Below, one piece after another: positions 26,216 to 35,868 of a DNA stretch of 64,000 bases. The stretch comes from Leadbetterella sp964489955. GTDB lineage: Bacteria; Bacteroidota; Bacteroidia; Cytophagales; Spirosomataceae. A model generated the notes under the pieces. The model was not told the DNA's origin and searched no databases. It saw nothing but the letters and a program-made list of their open reading frames with translations. The stretch's first letter is position 1, and the number at the start of each line of letters is the position of its first letter. The position numbers and the translations under genes are program-made. The stretch is taken from assembly GCA_964489955.1 (NCBI GenBank), contig CAZBAV010000017.1, positions 1-64,000 on the forward strand, read 5' to 3'.

Positions 26216-27113
26216 TAACCAGTTCGGCGGCACCAAATACCCCGGCACTGTCGCCTAATTTAGGTTTTAGAAAAAGGGTATCTACTTTACGATTATTAAA
26301 GATATGGTTTTGTAGGCTTTCTACCCCCCAAGTATAAACTTCCGGAATATTTCCTACACCGCCACCAATAATTACAGCATCCGGGTCTAAGACGTTTATG
26401 ATATGGCTAATTGCCTGGCCAAAACACTGGCAGAGGTAACGTATAGTTTGGGTAGCGTTGGCGTCGTTTCCTGATTGATGCAGTGCATAAATCTCCTTAA
26501 GCGTAAGTTTATTTCCAGAAAGACGTTGATAGTATCGTTCCAGAGCTGGACCTGCAAATACCTTTTCATTGCATCCTTTTTGGCCACAGTAACAGTCTTC
26601 GCCGTCTGCGTAAAATTGATTGTGTCCCCATTCACCTCCGATGCCGTGTTTTCCTCCTAATACTTGACCATTTACAACAACACCACCACCTACGCCAGTA
26701 CCTAGGATAACACCAAAAATTACTTTTGCGTCGAGGTCTTTACCTGCACCGGCCAGAGCTTCTGCTAAAGCAAAGCAATTGGCGTCGTTTGCCATTTCTA
26801 TTCTTATATTTAGAAGTTCTTCTAAATCTCTCTTCATTGGCCTACCATTCATGGCTGTAGTATTACAGTTTTTCATGGTTTGGGTACCTGGATCAAGGGT
26901 TCCTGGTGTGCTGAAACCAACTGCTTTTGGGTAAGAGCCAACCTTTTCAGATGTAGTATCAATCAGCTTTTTTATTTGGGATAAGATGTGTTCGTAACCT
27001 TCTGAAGCTTCTGTATTTATACGCTCACGGGCTATTATGTCATTGTTTTCCTTAGAAATAACAATCACTTCTATTTTCGTTCCACCAAGGTCAATGCCCC
27101 AGATATTGTCCAT
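26211..27113 (-). CDS. ROK-family sugar kinase (glucokinase type)
   Basis: 300 residues. The N-terminal ATP-binding motif IWGIDLGGTKIEVIV, the substrate region HGIGGEWGHNQF, and the ROK zinc motif CYCGQKGCNEKVFAG (about 161-175) are all present, so it is a typical repressor-unrelated ROK kinase that phosphorylates a hexose in the cytoplasm. It follows the glycerate kinase gene by 29 bases on the same strand, forming a small sugar-acid/sugar kinase operon. Confidence 0.92.
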   Translation of the reverse strand: MDNIWGIDLGGTKIEVIVISKENNDIIARERINTEASEGYEHILSQIKKLIDTTSEKVGSYPKAVGFSTPGTLDPGTQTMKNCNTTAMNGRPMKRDLEELLNIRIEMANDANCFALAEALAGAGKDLDAKVIFGVILGTGVGGGVVVNGQVLGGKHGIGGEWGHNQFYADGEDCYCGQKGCNEKVFAGPALERYYQRLSGNKLTLKEIYALHQSGNDANATQTIRYLCQCFGQAISHIINVLDPDAVIIGGGVGNIPEVYTWGVESLQNHIFNNRKVDTLFLKPKLGDSAGVFGAAELVR

Positions 27114-27142
27114 AATATTGTAAAAATTGGGAACGAAATTAG

Positions 27143-28225
27143 TTATTTCTCTCTGTCTTCCCTTATGAATTCTAAAATTTCTTTTGTCTTTTCTCTCAAA
27201 AGATGGGCTGCGTGTTCCATTGCAAAGCCGGTACTCATATCTGGCTGTTTCAGTTGTGCAGAATAGCAGATGTTTGGAGAATTAAGCGGGACTTTTTGAT
27301 TTCCTGAAATAAGTATTATCTTTTTATTATTAGATATTTCTATAATCTTCGAAATTAACTTTCCGTTTAGAGTTTGTAAATCTATTGTTCCTTCTCCAGT
27401 GATAATATAGCTAGCTTCCTCTATATGTTTTTTTAGATTTATATGGGTAAAGAGTAAAGAAGTGGCAGGAATGATTTCTGCATCTAAAAATAAATGCATG
27501 CCTCCTGCAAAACCGCCAGCTGCTCCTGATCCCGGTATATTTTGGAGTTCGGAGTCTGGGAAGAGTTTTGTTATATTAAGGAGGCCGTTCTCAAGTTGTT
27601 CTACTTCTTTATCGTTTGCTCCTTTTTGAGGAGCATAAACATGACTGGCACCATTTGGCCCGGTAAACAGATTGGTTACATCTGTAGCTACCTTAAACTT
27701 TATACCTTTTGGTAGCATGGGAGTATGAAAGCTCTTTACTTGTTCCAGATTCTGCCCACGAACTTTTACTTGATCGCCATTTGCATCGAAAAATTTGAAA
27801 CCCAAAGCTTGTAAAGCCTCTAAGCCCGCTTCATTTGTGGCAGACCCTCCTGCAAAAACTATAATTTCTTGACACCCAATTTCTATTGCTTTTGCCATCT
27901 GTATACCCACTCCAAAGGTATGTGTCTGGAGTGGATTACGTTTTTGAGGATGTATTAAAGTAAGACCAGCTGTGTTGGCTAACTCAATGTAAGCGGTCTC
28001 ATCTTCTTTCAGGAAGCATGATTCTATTTTCTCACCGAGTGCATTTTGGCTAAGGACTGTAATTTTCTCTTTTCCTTCAGCCAGCATGTCCAATGTACCT
28101 TCCCCACCATCTGCCACGGGCAGTGCAGTTACCTCTAAATCCCTTAGGTTTTCAGACATAATAGAAGCTATTTCTGCCGAGGATAATGAACCTTTAAAGG
28201 AGTCTACTACAACTAAAACTTTCAT
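27143..28225 (-). CDS. Glycerate kinase
   Basis: 360 residues of the GarK/GlxK glycerate kinase family. Motifs: MKVLVVVDSFKGSLSSAEIA at the start, PVADGGEGT, IELANTAGL, FAGGSATNEAGLEAL and PGSGAAGGFAGG, with ITGEGTIDLQTLNGK near the C-terminus. It phosphorylates glycerate for entry into lower glycolysis. First gene of the operon with the ROK kinase. Divergent from the alpha/beta hydrolase at 28282, with 56 bases between starts. Confidence 0.93.
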   Translation of the reverse strand: MKVLVVVDSFKGSLSSAEIASIMSENLRDLEVTALPVADGGEGTLDMLAEGKEKITVLSQNALGEKIESCFLKEDETAYIELANTAGLTLIHPQKRNPLQTHTFGVGIQMAKAIEIGCQEIIVFAGGSATNEAGLEALQALGFKFFDANGDQVKVRGQNLEQVKSFHTPMLPKGIKFKVATDVTNLFTGPNGASHVYAPQKGANDKEVEQLENGLLNITKLFPDSELQNIPGSGAAGGFAGGMHLFLDAEIIPATSLLFTHINLKKHIEEASYIITGEGTIDLQTLNGKLISKIIEISNNKKIILISGNQKVPLNSPNICYSAQLKQPDMSTGFAMEHAAHLLREKTKEILEFIREDREK

Positions 28226-28281
28226 GCTGAAACTAGTTTTGGTTCATAATATTAGTACTTTTATTGTAAATTTAAAGAGTT

Positions 28282-29115
28282 ATGGCACACCAAGAGTACA
28301 CTTTTGAGGCATTTGACAATCGTAAGATGTTTGTAAACCAATGGGTAAGCCCTGGGACTCCGAAAGCAAGTATTGTTTTGGTCCATGGCTTGGGCGAACA
28401 CAGCGGGAGGTATGCACATTTTGCGGAATTTATGAACCAGCATAGCATTTCTGTATACGCTGTAGACCTTTTTGGGCACGGGAAAACGGAGGGAAAACAA
28501 GGGCATACCCCAAAAATGGAAGATTACCTTTGGCAGATAAAGTTTTTACTGGACATGGTAGGGCAGTTAGCCGCTCCAGTTTTTCTTTATGGCCACAGCA
28601 TGGGAGGCTTGCTGGTTTTGAAGTACCTATTTAGCCAGCGGCCCCAAGTTTCAGGTGTGGTGGTTTCTGCTCCGGCTATTGCTCCGGGCTATCCTATTCC
28701 AGCCGCAAAAAAGATTCTAGGTAAAGTGGGACGCAGCGTTTTTCCGTCTCTAGTACAAAAGAACGGACTGGATGTTAATGGCATTTCTAGGGATGTAGCT
28801 ATTGTGAATGCGTACCATGCTGACCCTCATGTGCACGATTACGTGTCCGCAGAGCTTGGTATAGGCATATTAGACTGGGGAGTAGAAATGCAGCTTCTAA
28901 ATGTGTCAGAGCTTAAAATTCCACTATTATTGATGCATGGAACAGCGGATATACTTACTTCATATGAAGCCACAAAGGATTTTTCATCGAAGTTCCGCGG
29001 AGGTGATGTTACATTTAAGACTTGGGAGGGTTTTTACCACGAACTACATAATGAACCCGAAAAGGAAACCGTTTTGGATTATGTTTTAGATTGGATTCAG
29101 AAGCGGATACATTGA
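28282..29115 (+). CDS. Alpha/beta hydrolase, monoacylglycerol lipase-like
   Basis: 277 residues without a signal peptide. VLVHGLGEHSGRYAHFA and DLFGHGKTEGKQGHTP are typical of the serine aminopeptidase/monoacylglycerol lipase (Hydrolase_4) group. The nucleophile is in YGHSMGG (about 110); the acid and histidine are likely in LLMHGTADILTS and WEGFYHELHNEPE. It probably hydrolyses a lipid ester in the cytoplasm. Confidence 0.9.
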   Translation: MAHQEYTFEAFDNRKMFVNQWVSPGTPKASIVLVHGLGEHSGRYAHFAEFMNQHSISVYAVDLFGHGKTEGKQGHTPKMEDYLWQIKFLLDMVGQLAAPVFLYGHSMGGLLVLKYLFSQRPQVSGVVVSAPAIAPGYPIPAAKKILGKVGRSVFPSLVQKNGLDVNGISRDVAIVNAYHADPHVHDYVSAELGIGILDWGVEMQLLNVSELKIPLLLMHGTADILTSYEATKDFSSKFRGGDVTFKTWEGFYHELHNEPEKETVLDYVLDWIQKRIH

Positions 29116-29345
29116 AATGGTCTGGAGTTTTAGATCAGGTGAAAGGGGGCTTACTTAACGTTTTTCTTTTGGTGTTTCTTGACTTTTTTTTGCGAAGACT
29201 AAGCTGTTTTGGTCCATATTTTTATTAGCCAAAGCTGTATTTATCTATAAATAAAACAATAATTCATAGTACTAATCCGTACAGCAAGGTGGTCATTGCA
29301 GGCAATGCAGATTAATGGGTTTAGATTGCAGAAAAAATTGGTTTT

Positions 29346-30212
29346 TTGAGCAAGGCCCAATTGTCATTCCTTATCCTTATAGTGCTGGCCATTGCATGGG
29401 GATTGTCTTTTATTTTTATAAAAAAGTTATCTGTAGAATTTACGGGTTTAGAGATAGGTGCAGGACGTATTTGGATTGCAGGTATGTTTCTTTTACCATG
29501 GGCTATTAAAAATCGTAAAGATTTGCCAGCGGATAAGATTAAGTACATTTTCCTGTCTGGTCTCATCGGGTACCTTATTCCTGCCATAATTTTTGGTTTT
29601 GCAGGAAGAAAAATAAGTAGTTCGCTATCCGGAACACTTAATGCTACTACACCTATTTTTGTGCTACTTTTTGGGGCTTTATTTTTTAAGAAAAGAATTT
29701 TGCCGATGCAAGCGGTTGGTATTTTTCTAGGTTTTGTGGGTAGCCTTGTGTTGGTTAATAGTGCAGGGAGTTTTTCCTTTGATATCAATAATCCATTTGC
29801 CATCTTGATTCTACTTGCCACTCTCTTATATGGGTTAAATACCAATATTTTGAGCAATTTTCTGAGAGATGTAAGACCTATTGTAATCAGTTCTTTTTCT
29901 GTGGGTTTTGTTTCCTTTTTTGCCTTTTTGCTACTCCTAACTACCGACTTTTTTTATAAAATTTCTCATCCTAGCAACTTACTGCATATCCTGTATTTTT
30001 TAATTTTAGGGGTATTGAACTCTGGCTTGGCAGCGGTGTTGTACAACTATCTTTTGAAGATTACCACACCCGTCTTTGCTTCTACCGTTACGTATCTCAT
30101 ACCTGTGGTGGCCATTTTAGCTGGTGTATTTGACGGCGAGCATATAAGTTTTATGCATTTGCTAGGTATGGGTATAATTTTGGGTAGTATATTTATCTTA
30201 AACAAAAAGTAA
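29346..30212 (+). CDS. EamA/DMT-family transporter
   Basis: 288 residues, ten predicted membrane spans in two repeated EamA halves (AIAWGLSFIFIKKLS in the first, ILILLATLLYGLNTNILS in the second), ending with a short basic tail. It is a drug/metabolite exporter of unknown substrate. The start codon is TTG at 29346: the frame is closed by a stop at 29322 and has no ATG before the first span. It precedes pyrH by 49 bases. Confidence 0.88.
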   Translation: MSKAQLSFLILIVLAIAWGLSFIFIKKLSVEFTGLEIGAGRIWIAGMFLLPWAIKNRKDLPADKIKYIFLSGLIGYLIPAIIFGFAGRKISSSLSGTLNATTPIFVLLFGALFFKKRILPMQAVGIFLGFVGSLVLVNSAGSFSFDINNPFAILILLATLLYGLNTNILSNFLRDVRPIVISSFSVGFVSFFAFLLLLTTDFFYKISHPSNLLHILYFLILGVLNSGLAAVLYNYLLKITTPVFASTVTYLIPVVAILAGVFDGEHISFMHLLGMGIILGSIFILNKK

Positions 30213-30237
30213 GTTTTAATTTTGGGATTTTAGATTT

Positions 30238-30245
30238 TATCTTTG
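30238..30245 (+). promoter_or_regulatory. Predicted -7 promoter element for pyrH
   Basis: TATCTTTG matches TAnnTTTG exactly, 16 bases before the pyrH start. The nearest upstream TTTG (30221-30224) is only 13 bases away, so the -33 box is uncertain. Confidence 0.45.
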
Positions 30246-30261
30246 CAGAAAATGCAATCTC

Positions 30262-30972
30262 ATGTCTCTTAAATTCAAACGGATACTTCTTAAGCTCAGT
30301 GGCGAGGCCCTAAACGGGGGCGACAAAAGCCAAATTATTAATCCCGATATTCTGGAAACCTACGCCAAAGAGGTAAAACAAGTAGTGGATGAAGGCTGTG
30401 AGGTAGCCATTGTCATTGGTGGGGGAAATATTTTCCGTGGGGCTGCCCAAAAGTCGGGTATAGACCGTTCTCAAGGAGATTATATGGGTATGTTGGCTAC
30501 CGTAATTAATGGAATAGCTATACAAAGTGCCCTGGAAACCGAAGGTATAAAAACAAGACTTCTTTCTGCTATAAAGATGGAACAAGTAGCCGAACCTTTT
30601 ATTAGGAGGAGAGCTATTCGCCATCTGGAAAAAGGTCGTGTGGTCATTTTTGGTGCAGGAACAGGTAATCCTTATTTTTCTACAGATTCTGGTGGTGCAT
30701 TGCGTGCCATAGAAATTGGTGCAGAAGTTTTAATGAAGGGTACCAGTGTAGACGGTGTGTATACAGATGACCCAAGGAAAAATCCAGATGCCACAAAATA
30801 TGATTCCATAACTTTCGATGATGTAATTAAGCAAGGTCTTAAAGTAATGGATATGACTGCATTTACATTGTGTAAGGAAAATAAATTGCCAATTATTGTG
30901 TTTGATATGAACCAGCCCGGCAATTTGCTAAAGGTGGTAAAAGGAGAAAACATTGGAACAATAGTAAAATAG
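30262..30972 (+). CDS. pyrH: UMP kinase
   Basis: 236 residues, the normal length. KFKRILLKLSGEALNGGD at the start, VIGGGNIFRGAA, and AGTGNPYFSTDSGGALRAIE are the family signatures. It makes UDP from UMP and ATP in the cytoplasm. It is followed 11 bases later by frr, the conserved pyrH-frr order of bacteria (tsf and rpsB are not in front of it here). Confidence 0.97.
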   Translation: MSLKFKRILLKLSGEALNGGDKSQIINPDILETYAKEVKQVVDEGCEVAIVIGGGNIFRGAAQKSGIDRSQGDYMGMLATVINGIAIQSALETEGIKTRLLSAIKMEQVAEPFIRRRAIRHLEKGRVVIFGAGTGNPYFSTDSGGALRAIEIGAEVLMKGTSVDGVYTDDPRKNPDATKYDSITFDDVIKQGLKVMDMTAFTLCKENKLPIIVFDMNQPGNLLKVVKGENIGTIVK

Positions 30973-30983
30973 AAATATAATTC

Positions 30984-31544
30984 ATGGAAGAAATTGATTT
31001 AATTCTAGACATGGCCACAGATGGCATGGAAAGAGCGTTAAAACACACCCAAATAGAGCTTACTAAAATACGTGCCGGAAGAGCCAGTGTAAGTATGTTG
31101 GATGGGGTAATGGTAGAGTATTATGGAGCAATGACCCCGCTGTCGCAGGTTTCTTCTGTTACTACACCGGATGCAAGGACTATCCAGATAAAACCGTACG
31201 AGAGAAAGTCAATTGGAGATATAGAAAGGGCAATCATCAATTCTAATGTGGGTTTATCCCCTGCAAACGACGGAGAAAATATTAGACTTAATGTGCCACC
31301 CCTTACCGAAGAAAGAAGAAGGGACTTGGTGAAAAAAGTAAAGCAAGAGATAGAAGTAGCTAAGGTGAATATCCGTAAGGTACGCCAGGAAACAAATGAC
31401 GACCTGAAAAAACTGAAAAACGACGGGGTATCTGAAGACGCTATTAAAGGAGGAGAAGAGAGCGTACAGAAGATTACAAACCAGTTTGTAGAAAAGGTTG
31501 AGCAAATGTTGGCAGCAAAAGAGGCTGATATTATGCAAGTTTAG
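30984..31544 (+). CDS. frr: Ribosome recycling factor
   Basis: 186 residues, all typical: ELTKIRAGRASVSMLDGVMVEYYG, RTIQIKPYERKSIGDIERAI, IRLNVPPLTEERRRDLVKKVK (shown in pieces). It splits ribosomes after termination. Ends with its own terminator, so the pyrH-frr unit closes here. Confidence 0.97.
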   Translation: MEEIDLILDMATDGMERALKHTQIELTKIRAGRASVSMLDGVMVEYYGAMTPLSQVSSVTTPDARTIQIKPYERKSIGDIERAIINSNVGLSPANDGENIRLNVPPLTEERRRDLVKKVKQEIEVAKVNIRKVRQETNDDLKKLKNDGVSEDAIKGGEESVQKITNQFVEKVEQMLAAKEADIMQV

Positions 31545-31568
31545 TTAGATATTATAAAAAAACATATG

Positions 31569-31609
31569 AAGAGTTTTATGCCGAAAGGTGTAAAACTCTT
31601 TTGTTTTTT
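31569..31609 (+). terminator. Terminator after frr
   Basis: Stem AAGAGTTTTA (31569-31578) with TAAAACTCTT (31591-31600), followed by TTGTTTTTT. Confidence 0.88.
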
Positions 31610-31656
31610 ATAGGTTTGTTTATTGCATAAATTTTGCCGTTAACTAAATTTTGTTC

Positions 31657-31685
31657 TTGACTAGTTTTTCAGGTCGTTATATTTG
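31657..31685 (+). promoter_or_regulatory. Promoter of the M43 protease
   Basis: TTG at 31657-31659, an 18-base spacer and TATATTTG at 31678-31685, giving a leader of about 20 bases before the ATG at 31709. Confidence 0.7.
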
Positions 31686-31708
31686 GTCAAATTCACCATT
31701 GACATTCA

Positions 31709-33718
31709 ATGAAAAATAAACTACTATTTATAATATTTTTATCTTTAAGTGTTTCTGCACAGAAACAAAGTCCGCATAGTTTTTGCGGGACCTCATTACC
31801 TGCCATGGAAACGGTGCTAAAAACAGAGCAGGCCATGACCAAGCAGATGCAAATCCAAAGTAGTTTTCCATCTTTGGTAACAGTACCATTGAAAATTCAT
31901 ATTATCAGGAACTCAGATGGAACCGGTGGACTGTCTACCGCAGATCTTAATGCGGGTCTTGCAGCACTCAATAGTTTCTATACTGGATTTAATATGTCCT
32001 ATTATGTCTGCGGTAATATCCATTATATAGATAACACTGACTTTTATAGCCTGAATGTAGATACAGAAAAACACCAGCTTGTACTAAATAATGTGGACGA
32101 TGCCGTTAATGTTTATTTTGCTAATGAGTTATCACAAGCTGGTTTTCCAATAAACGGACTCACTAGTTTTCCTCAAGCCGGCCGCAATGAAAACTATGTC
32201 TTTATGAAAAACTCGGAAATGGCGGCAGGAATTACCCTGGCACATGAGTTCGGACACTATTGGAACCTCTTTCATACCTATGAAACTAGTTTTGGGAATG
32301 AATTGGTAAATGGGTCAAATTGTTCTTCAGCTGGTGATCTTTTATGTGACACGCCTGCCGATCCTTGTTGTAACCATTATAATGCAAGTACTTGCAGCTA
32401 TACCGGGACTATTACAGACGCAAACAACATGACTTACGCTCCATCAGTCACCAATATTATGTCGGGTTATGGATATTGTAGAAGTACATTTTCTCCAAAC
32501 CAAATATCTCGAGCGGTAGCAGGATATAGTATCAGAACAGCTCTGCTAGGCCAGTACAACTGGGAGTGTCGGCCGCCAGCAGCGGCTCCCACAAACCTTT
32601 TGGCATCGGCTATAGCTTGTGGAACACGGTTGAGCTGGCAAGATAATGCAAATAATGAAATGGGCTACATTATAGAGTTTTCCTCTGGCATAGGCTGGAG
32701 GAGCATTGGTAAGGTAGGGGCAGGGGTTACAACGTTTGATGATATGCAGTGGGGAATCACACCGGGTCTTACGTACCAATATAGGGTAGTGGCGGCCAAT
32801 GCTCAAGGTCTGTACAGTTTCGTGTTATCCTATGTAAAAGGGTCTGAAACAGGATGTTATTGTATTCCGGCATCTACCAATTGCTCAGAAGGAGACGCCA
32901 TAACTGGGGTACTACTCTTTTCTGGATCTACTACCATTTTGGAAAAATATAGCGAATGTACTACCGGAGGGTATTCCTTTACAGGAGCAGCGGCTCCTGT
33001 TTTAACCAAGGCGGCTACATATAGTTTTAGAATTGAGCGGGAGCTGCAATATAATGTAGGCTTAAAGATATGGATAGATTATAACCTTAATGGGGTTTTT
33101 GAGGCTGGAGAGGAAGTATATAGCAGGAGTCCATCTAATTGGGCTATTTCCACAGGAAGCTTCACAGTACCCGCAAACTCTGGAGTAGGGCAGACCCGTA
33201 TGAGAATACGTATTTTTTACAATGGAGTACCCAATGATCCTTGTACAAACGTTTCTAGTTTTGGAGAGACCGAGGATTATTTATTAGAAATAGCAAGTGG
33301 TGCTTGTACTTTGGCTGCACCTTCTGTAACCAATGCCGAACGCTGTGGAAGCGGCTCTGTACATCTTGTAAGTACAGGGTGCTCCGGACAAGTAATGTGG
33401 CGTAAAGACAACAACCTAGTACATACTGGAGCATCATACACCACTCCTCACTTAAATGCTAATACAAGTTATGAAGTTTATTGTCAGGTAGGTGCCTGTA
33501 TAAGTAGTTCAATTCCTGTTTCTGTGACTATTCTTAATAACCTTTCGTTTGGAGGAGTCATACAGAGCGGAAACATAACCTATCGAGTGGGACAAACCAT
33601 TACTAGCCAAGCAAAAGTACAAGACCGTGTTGGGTATGCGGCTGGAAATAGTATAGAGTTATTACCGGGGTTCGAAACTTTAGGTGTTTTTAGAGCATCA
33701 ATAGAGGATTGTCAATGA
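31709..33718 (+). CDS. Secreted M43-type metalloprotease with Fn3-like and GEVED domains
   Basis: 669 residues. A signal peptide (MKNKLLFIIFLSLSVSA) is followed by a propeptide-like stretch and a pappalysin-type metzincin domain: HEFGHYWNLFH at 179-189, with zinc ligands H179, H183 and H189, and the Met-turn NIMSGYG. Asn186 sits where most M43 enzymes have Gly. A Fn3-like module (about 290-390), a GEVED domain (KIWIDYNLNGVFEAGEE to FGETEDYLLEI, about 445-525) and a C-terminal stretch with SIELLPGFE and a final IEDCQ follow. I see no classic type IX secretion sorting domain. It has its own promoter. Confidence 0.88.
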   Translation: MKNKLLFIIFLSLSVSAQKQSPHSFCGTSLPAMETVLKTEQAMTKQMQIQSSFPSLVTVPLKIHIIRNSDGTGGLSTADLNAGLAALNSFYTGFNMSYYVCGNIHYIDNTDFYSLNVDTEKHQLVLNNVDDAVNVYFANELSQAGFPINGLTSFPQAGRNENYVFMKNSEMAAGITLAHEFGHYWNLFHTYETSFGNELVNGSNCSSAGDLLCDTPADPCCNHYNASTCSYTGTITDANNMTYAPSVTNIMSGYGYCRSTFSPNQISRAVAGYSIRTALLGQYNWECRPPAAAPTNLLASAIACGTRLSWQDNANNEMGYIIEFSSGIGWRSIGKVGAGVTTFDDMQWGITPGLTYQYRVVAANAQGLYSFVLSYVKGSETGCYCIPASTNCSEGDAITGVLLFSGSTTILEKYSECTTGGYSFTGAAAPVLTKAATYSFRIERELQYNVGLKIWIDYNLNGVFEAGEEVYSRSPSNWAISTGSFTVPANSGVGQTRMRIRIFYNGVPNDPCTNVSSFGETEDYLLEIASGACTLAAPSVTNAERCGSGSVHLVSTGCSGQVMWRKDNNLVHTGASYTTPHLNANTSYEVYCQVGACISSSIPVSVTILNNLSFGGVIQSGNITYRVGQTITSQAKVQDRVGYAAGNSIELLPGFETLGVFRASIEDCQ

Positions 33719-33738
33719 TGCTTTTTTATGTATCTTTG
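33709..33738 (+). promoter_or_regulatory. Promoter of the GH88 gene
   Basis: TTG at 33709-33711, 19-base spacer, TATCTTTG at 33731-33738. It overlaps the end of the protease gene. An ATG only 2 bases after the -7 box cannot be the start, which fixes translation at 33762. Confidence 0.75.
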
Positions 33739-33761
33739 ACATGATTAATTCAACCTTAAGT

Positions 33762-34937
33762 ATGTTTAAAAAACTTATCCTATTCTCATTATTTTTACCA
33801 TTCAACGGGTTTTCTCAAAAGCTTGATAAGAAGTTTATTGAAGATGAGTTTGCTTTTGCCAAAGACCAATATTTGTATATGGCAAGCCTCACTCCGGCAG
33901 ACCGCATGCCCCAATCTTTTGATGCCGCAAAAAAAGAGTTTATAAGTCGCGAAATTACGTGGTGGTGTACAGGTTTTTATCCAGGGACACTGTGGTATAT
34001 ATTTGAGCAAACCGGAGACGCAGCCGTAAAAAAAGAGGCTGAGAGAAGTCTGGAGGTTATTAGGCCAAACCAAAGCTTTACAGGAAACCATGATTTGGGT
34101 TTTATGATGTATTGTAGTTTTGGGAATGCATATAGATTAACAGGAAAGGAGGAATACAGAGAAATTATAAATAAGTCTTCGGAGTCATTAAGTACGAGGT
34201 ATAAACCACAAATTAAAGCTATCCAATCTTGGAATAAAGGGCCGTATTTTAATGCCCCAAGCATCATAGACAATATGATGAATCTTGAGATGCTGGTTTG
34301 GTCTACAGATAATGGGGGCGATGCCAAGTTTAAGGAAATAGCGGTAAACCATGCTAACACAACCATGAAAACCCATTTTAGGAAAGATTATAGTTCTTGG
34401 CATTTAGTAGATTACGACTTAGAAGCTGCAAAAATTCTTCGTAAAGCTACCTGGCAAGGTGCTGCGGACTGTTCCTCATGGGCTAGGGGACAGGGCTGGG
34501 CCTTATATGGTTATGTTATGATGCACCGTATGACAGGCGATAAAAAATATCTTAAATTGGCTAAGAATATAGCACATTTCTTGATAGATCATCCTAATAT
34601 GCCGAAGGACAAAGTTCCATACTGGGATTTTGACGCCCCGCTTATCCCGAGAGCTAAAAGAGACGCTTCGGCTGGTTCTCTTATTGCCTCAGCTTTGTTG
34701 GAGCTAGGAAGGTATACAAATGGTGCGGACAAAGCTAAGTTTGTAACGCATGCAGAACAAACTTTACACTCGCTTGCGGGTGAAGGGTATAGGGCAAAGA
34801 AAGGAGAAAATGGAGGTTTCCTCTTGTTGCATAGTGTGGGAGCCTTGCCATTAAACTCAGAGGTAGATGTTCCGCTTATTTATGCAGACTATTATTATCT
34901 GGAGGCATTAAAGAGATACAAAGATTGGTATCTTTAA
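33762..34937 (+). CDS. Glycoside hydrolase family 88 (unsaturated glucuronyl hydrolase)
   Basis: 391 residues from ATG 33762, with a signal peptide (MFKKLILFSLFLPFNGFSQ). An (alpha/alpha)6-barrel enzyme: WWCTGFYPGTLWY, NHDLGFMMYCSF and SIIDNMMNLEMLVW are the family's substrate and catalytic regions (the aspartates in the last two). GQGWALYGYVMMHRMTGD and DASAGSLIASALLELGRY complete the pattern. It should remove the unsaturated uronic acid left by a polysaccharide lyase, in the periplasm. No lyase or SusCD pair is nearby. The ATG at 33741 is excluded by the promoter. Confidence 0.9.
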   Translation: MFKKLILFSLFLPFNGFSQKLDKKFIEDEFAFAKDQYLYMASLTPADRMPQSFDAAKKEFISREITWWCTGFYPGTLWYIFEQTGDAAVKKEAERSLEVIRPNQSFTGNHDLGFMMYCSFGNAYRLTGKEEYREIINKSSESLSTRYKPQIKAIQSWNKGPYFNAPSIIDNMMNLEMLVWSTDNGGDAKFKEIAVNHANTTMKTHFRKDYSSWHLVDYDLEAAKILRKATWQGAADCSSWARGQGWALYGYVMMHRMTGDKKYLKLAKNIAHFLIDHPNMPKDKVPYWDFDAPLIPRAKRDASAGSLIASALLELGRYTNGADKAKFVTHAEQTLHSLAGEGYRAKKGENGGFLLLHSVGALPLNSEVDVPLIYADYYYLEALKRYKDWYL

Positions 34938-34941
34938 ACAG

Positions 34942-34972
34942 CAAAAACGCAGGTTCTGAACCTGCGTTTTTG
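34942..34972. terminator. Bidirectional terminator between GH88 and TraB genes
   Basis: Perfect 14-bp stem CAAAAACGCAGGTT with its complement around CTG, with A and T tracts inside the stem serving both directions. Confidence 0.9.
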
Positions 34973-35013
34973 TTTGGCACAATTGGAAGATTACACTTGT
35001 ACGAAATTGGGGT

Positions 35014-35868
35014 TTAATCTAAAACGGGTTCAACCGTAAAACCAGCTTCTTTTAATAAGGTAATCAATCCTTTGTCTCCTAACAAATGACCCGCTCCCAC
35101 GGCTACAAGGGTAGGTTTCTCCTTAGCCATTGTAGAAATTGGCTGAACCCATTTTACATTGCGGTCGTCAATCATGGCTTTTTGTTGTTTCTCAGACATA
35201 TATTTTGTGTCCGTAACCAGCTCATGTAAGGTTTTAAGGTCTTGGGTCAGATATGCGGCTTGCAGGCTTTTCATCGTCTGTTTATTTTCATCCATTTTGT
35301 CTAGAGACTCTATAATTTCTTTTGGAGTCATAATGTCTTCTAAAATAGTTGCCTGAAAAGCCATAGTTTCTAGACCCACGGTAGGTTTGCCAGCCATCTT
35401 ACCCATTACCAGCATGTCAATTATTTTCGTGTTTTGAGGTTCGCATTCTACAAAAAGCTGGCTCATGAGAGAAACCAAGACAGCCTTTGCATATTGCGAG
35501 TTGCCGTCTATTGGAAGACCGAAACGAGACAAAGCACTCGAAAGTTTGGTTATTTCTTCTGCAGTGAAAATCTCGCTGAACTTCTTTCCCGAAGTAAACA
35601 TGGCTTGCATAGATTGCATCTCGGCAGGGTCACTAAAATTAACCTCTAGTGCCAGTTGGCTTGTATTGGCAATAGCATTTTCTACTTTGGCAGGAAACGC
35701 AAAGTCCGCCAAGCAAATCATATGATGGGTACCCATAAGGTAAGATGGTTTCTCTAGACCGTTTCCGCTTATTTTAAATAGGTTAGAGTTTTGGGCGAAG
35801 GAGTTTGAAGAAATGAAAAATGAGCCCAAAGCCAATACAAAACGAAAAATAAAACTTTTGGTTTTCAT
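35014..35868 (-). CDS. TraB/GumN family protein
   Basis: 284 residues with a signal peptide (MKTKSFIFRFVLALGSFFISSNSFA). SYLMGTHHMI carries the GxHH-type motif of the TraB/GumN superfamily, and VAVGAGHLLGDKGLITLLKE near the end is the second conserved site. These are probably metal-dependent membrane-associated or secreted hydrolases, but the bacterial versions have no settled role. It stands alone with its own terminator. Confidence 0.85.
   Translation of the reverse strand: MKTKSFIFRFVLALGSFFISSNSFAQNSNLFKISGNGLEKPSYLMGTHHMICLADFAFPAKVENAIANTSQLALEVNFSDPAEMQSMQAMFTSGKKFSEIFTAEEITKLSSALSRFGLPIDGNSQYAKAVLVSLMSQLFVECEPQNTKIIDMLVMGKMAGKPTVGLETMAFQATILEDIMTPKEIIESLDKMDENKQTMKSLQAAYLTQDLKTLHELVTDTKYMSEKQQKAMIDDRNVKWVQPISTMAKEKPTLVAVGAGHLLGDKGLITLLKEAGFTVEPVLD

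Noticed and set aside
29321..29857. Antisense open frame of 178 codons inside the EamA gene
   Set aside because: Reverse-strand shadow of a hydrophobic coding region; low-complexity basic product.
31709..33718. Type IX secretion C-terminal sorting domain on the M43 protease
   Set aside because: The last 90 residues lack the usual sorting pattern and end in a Cys-containing tail.
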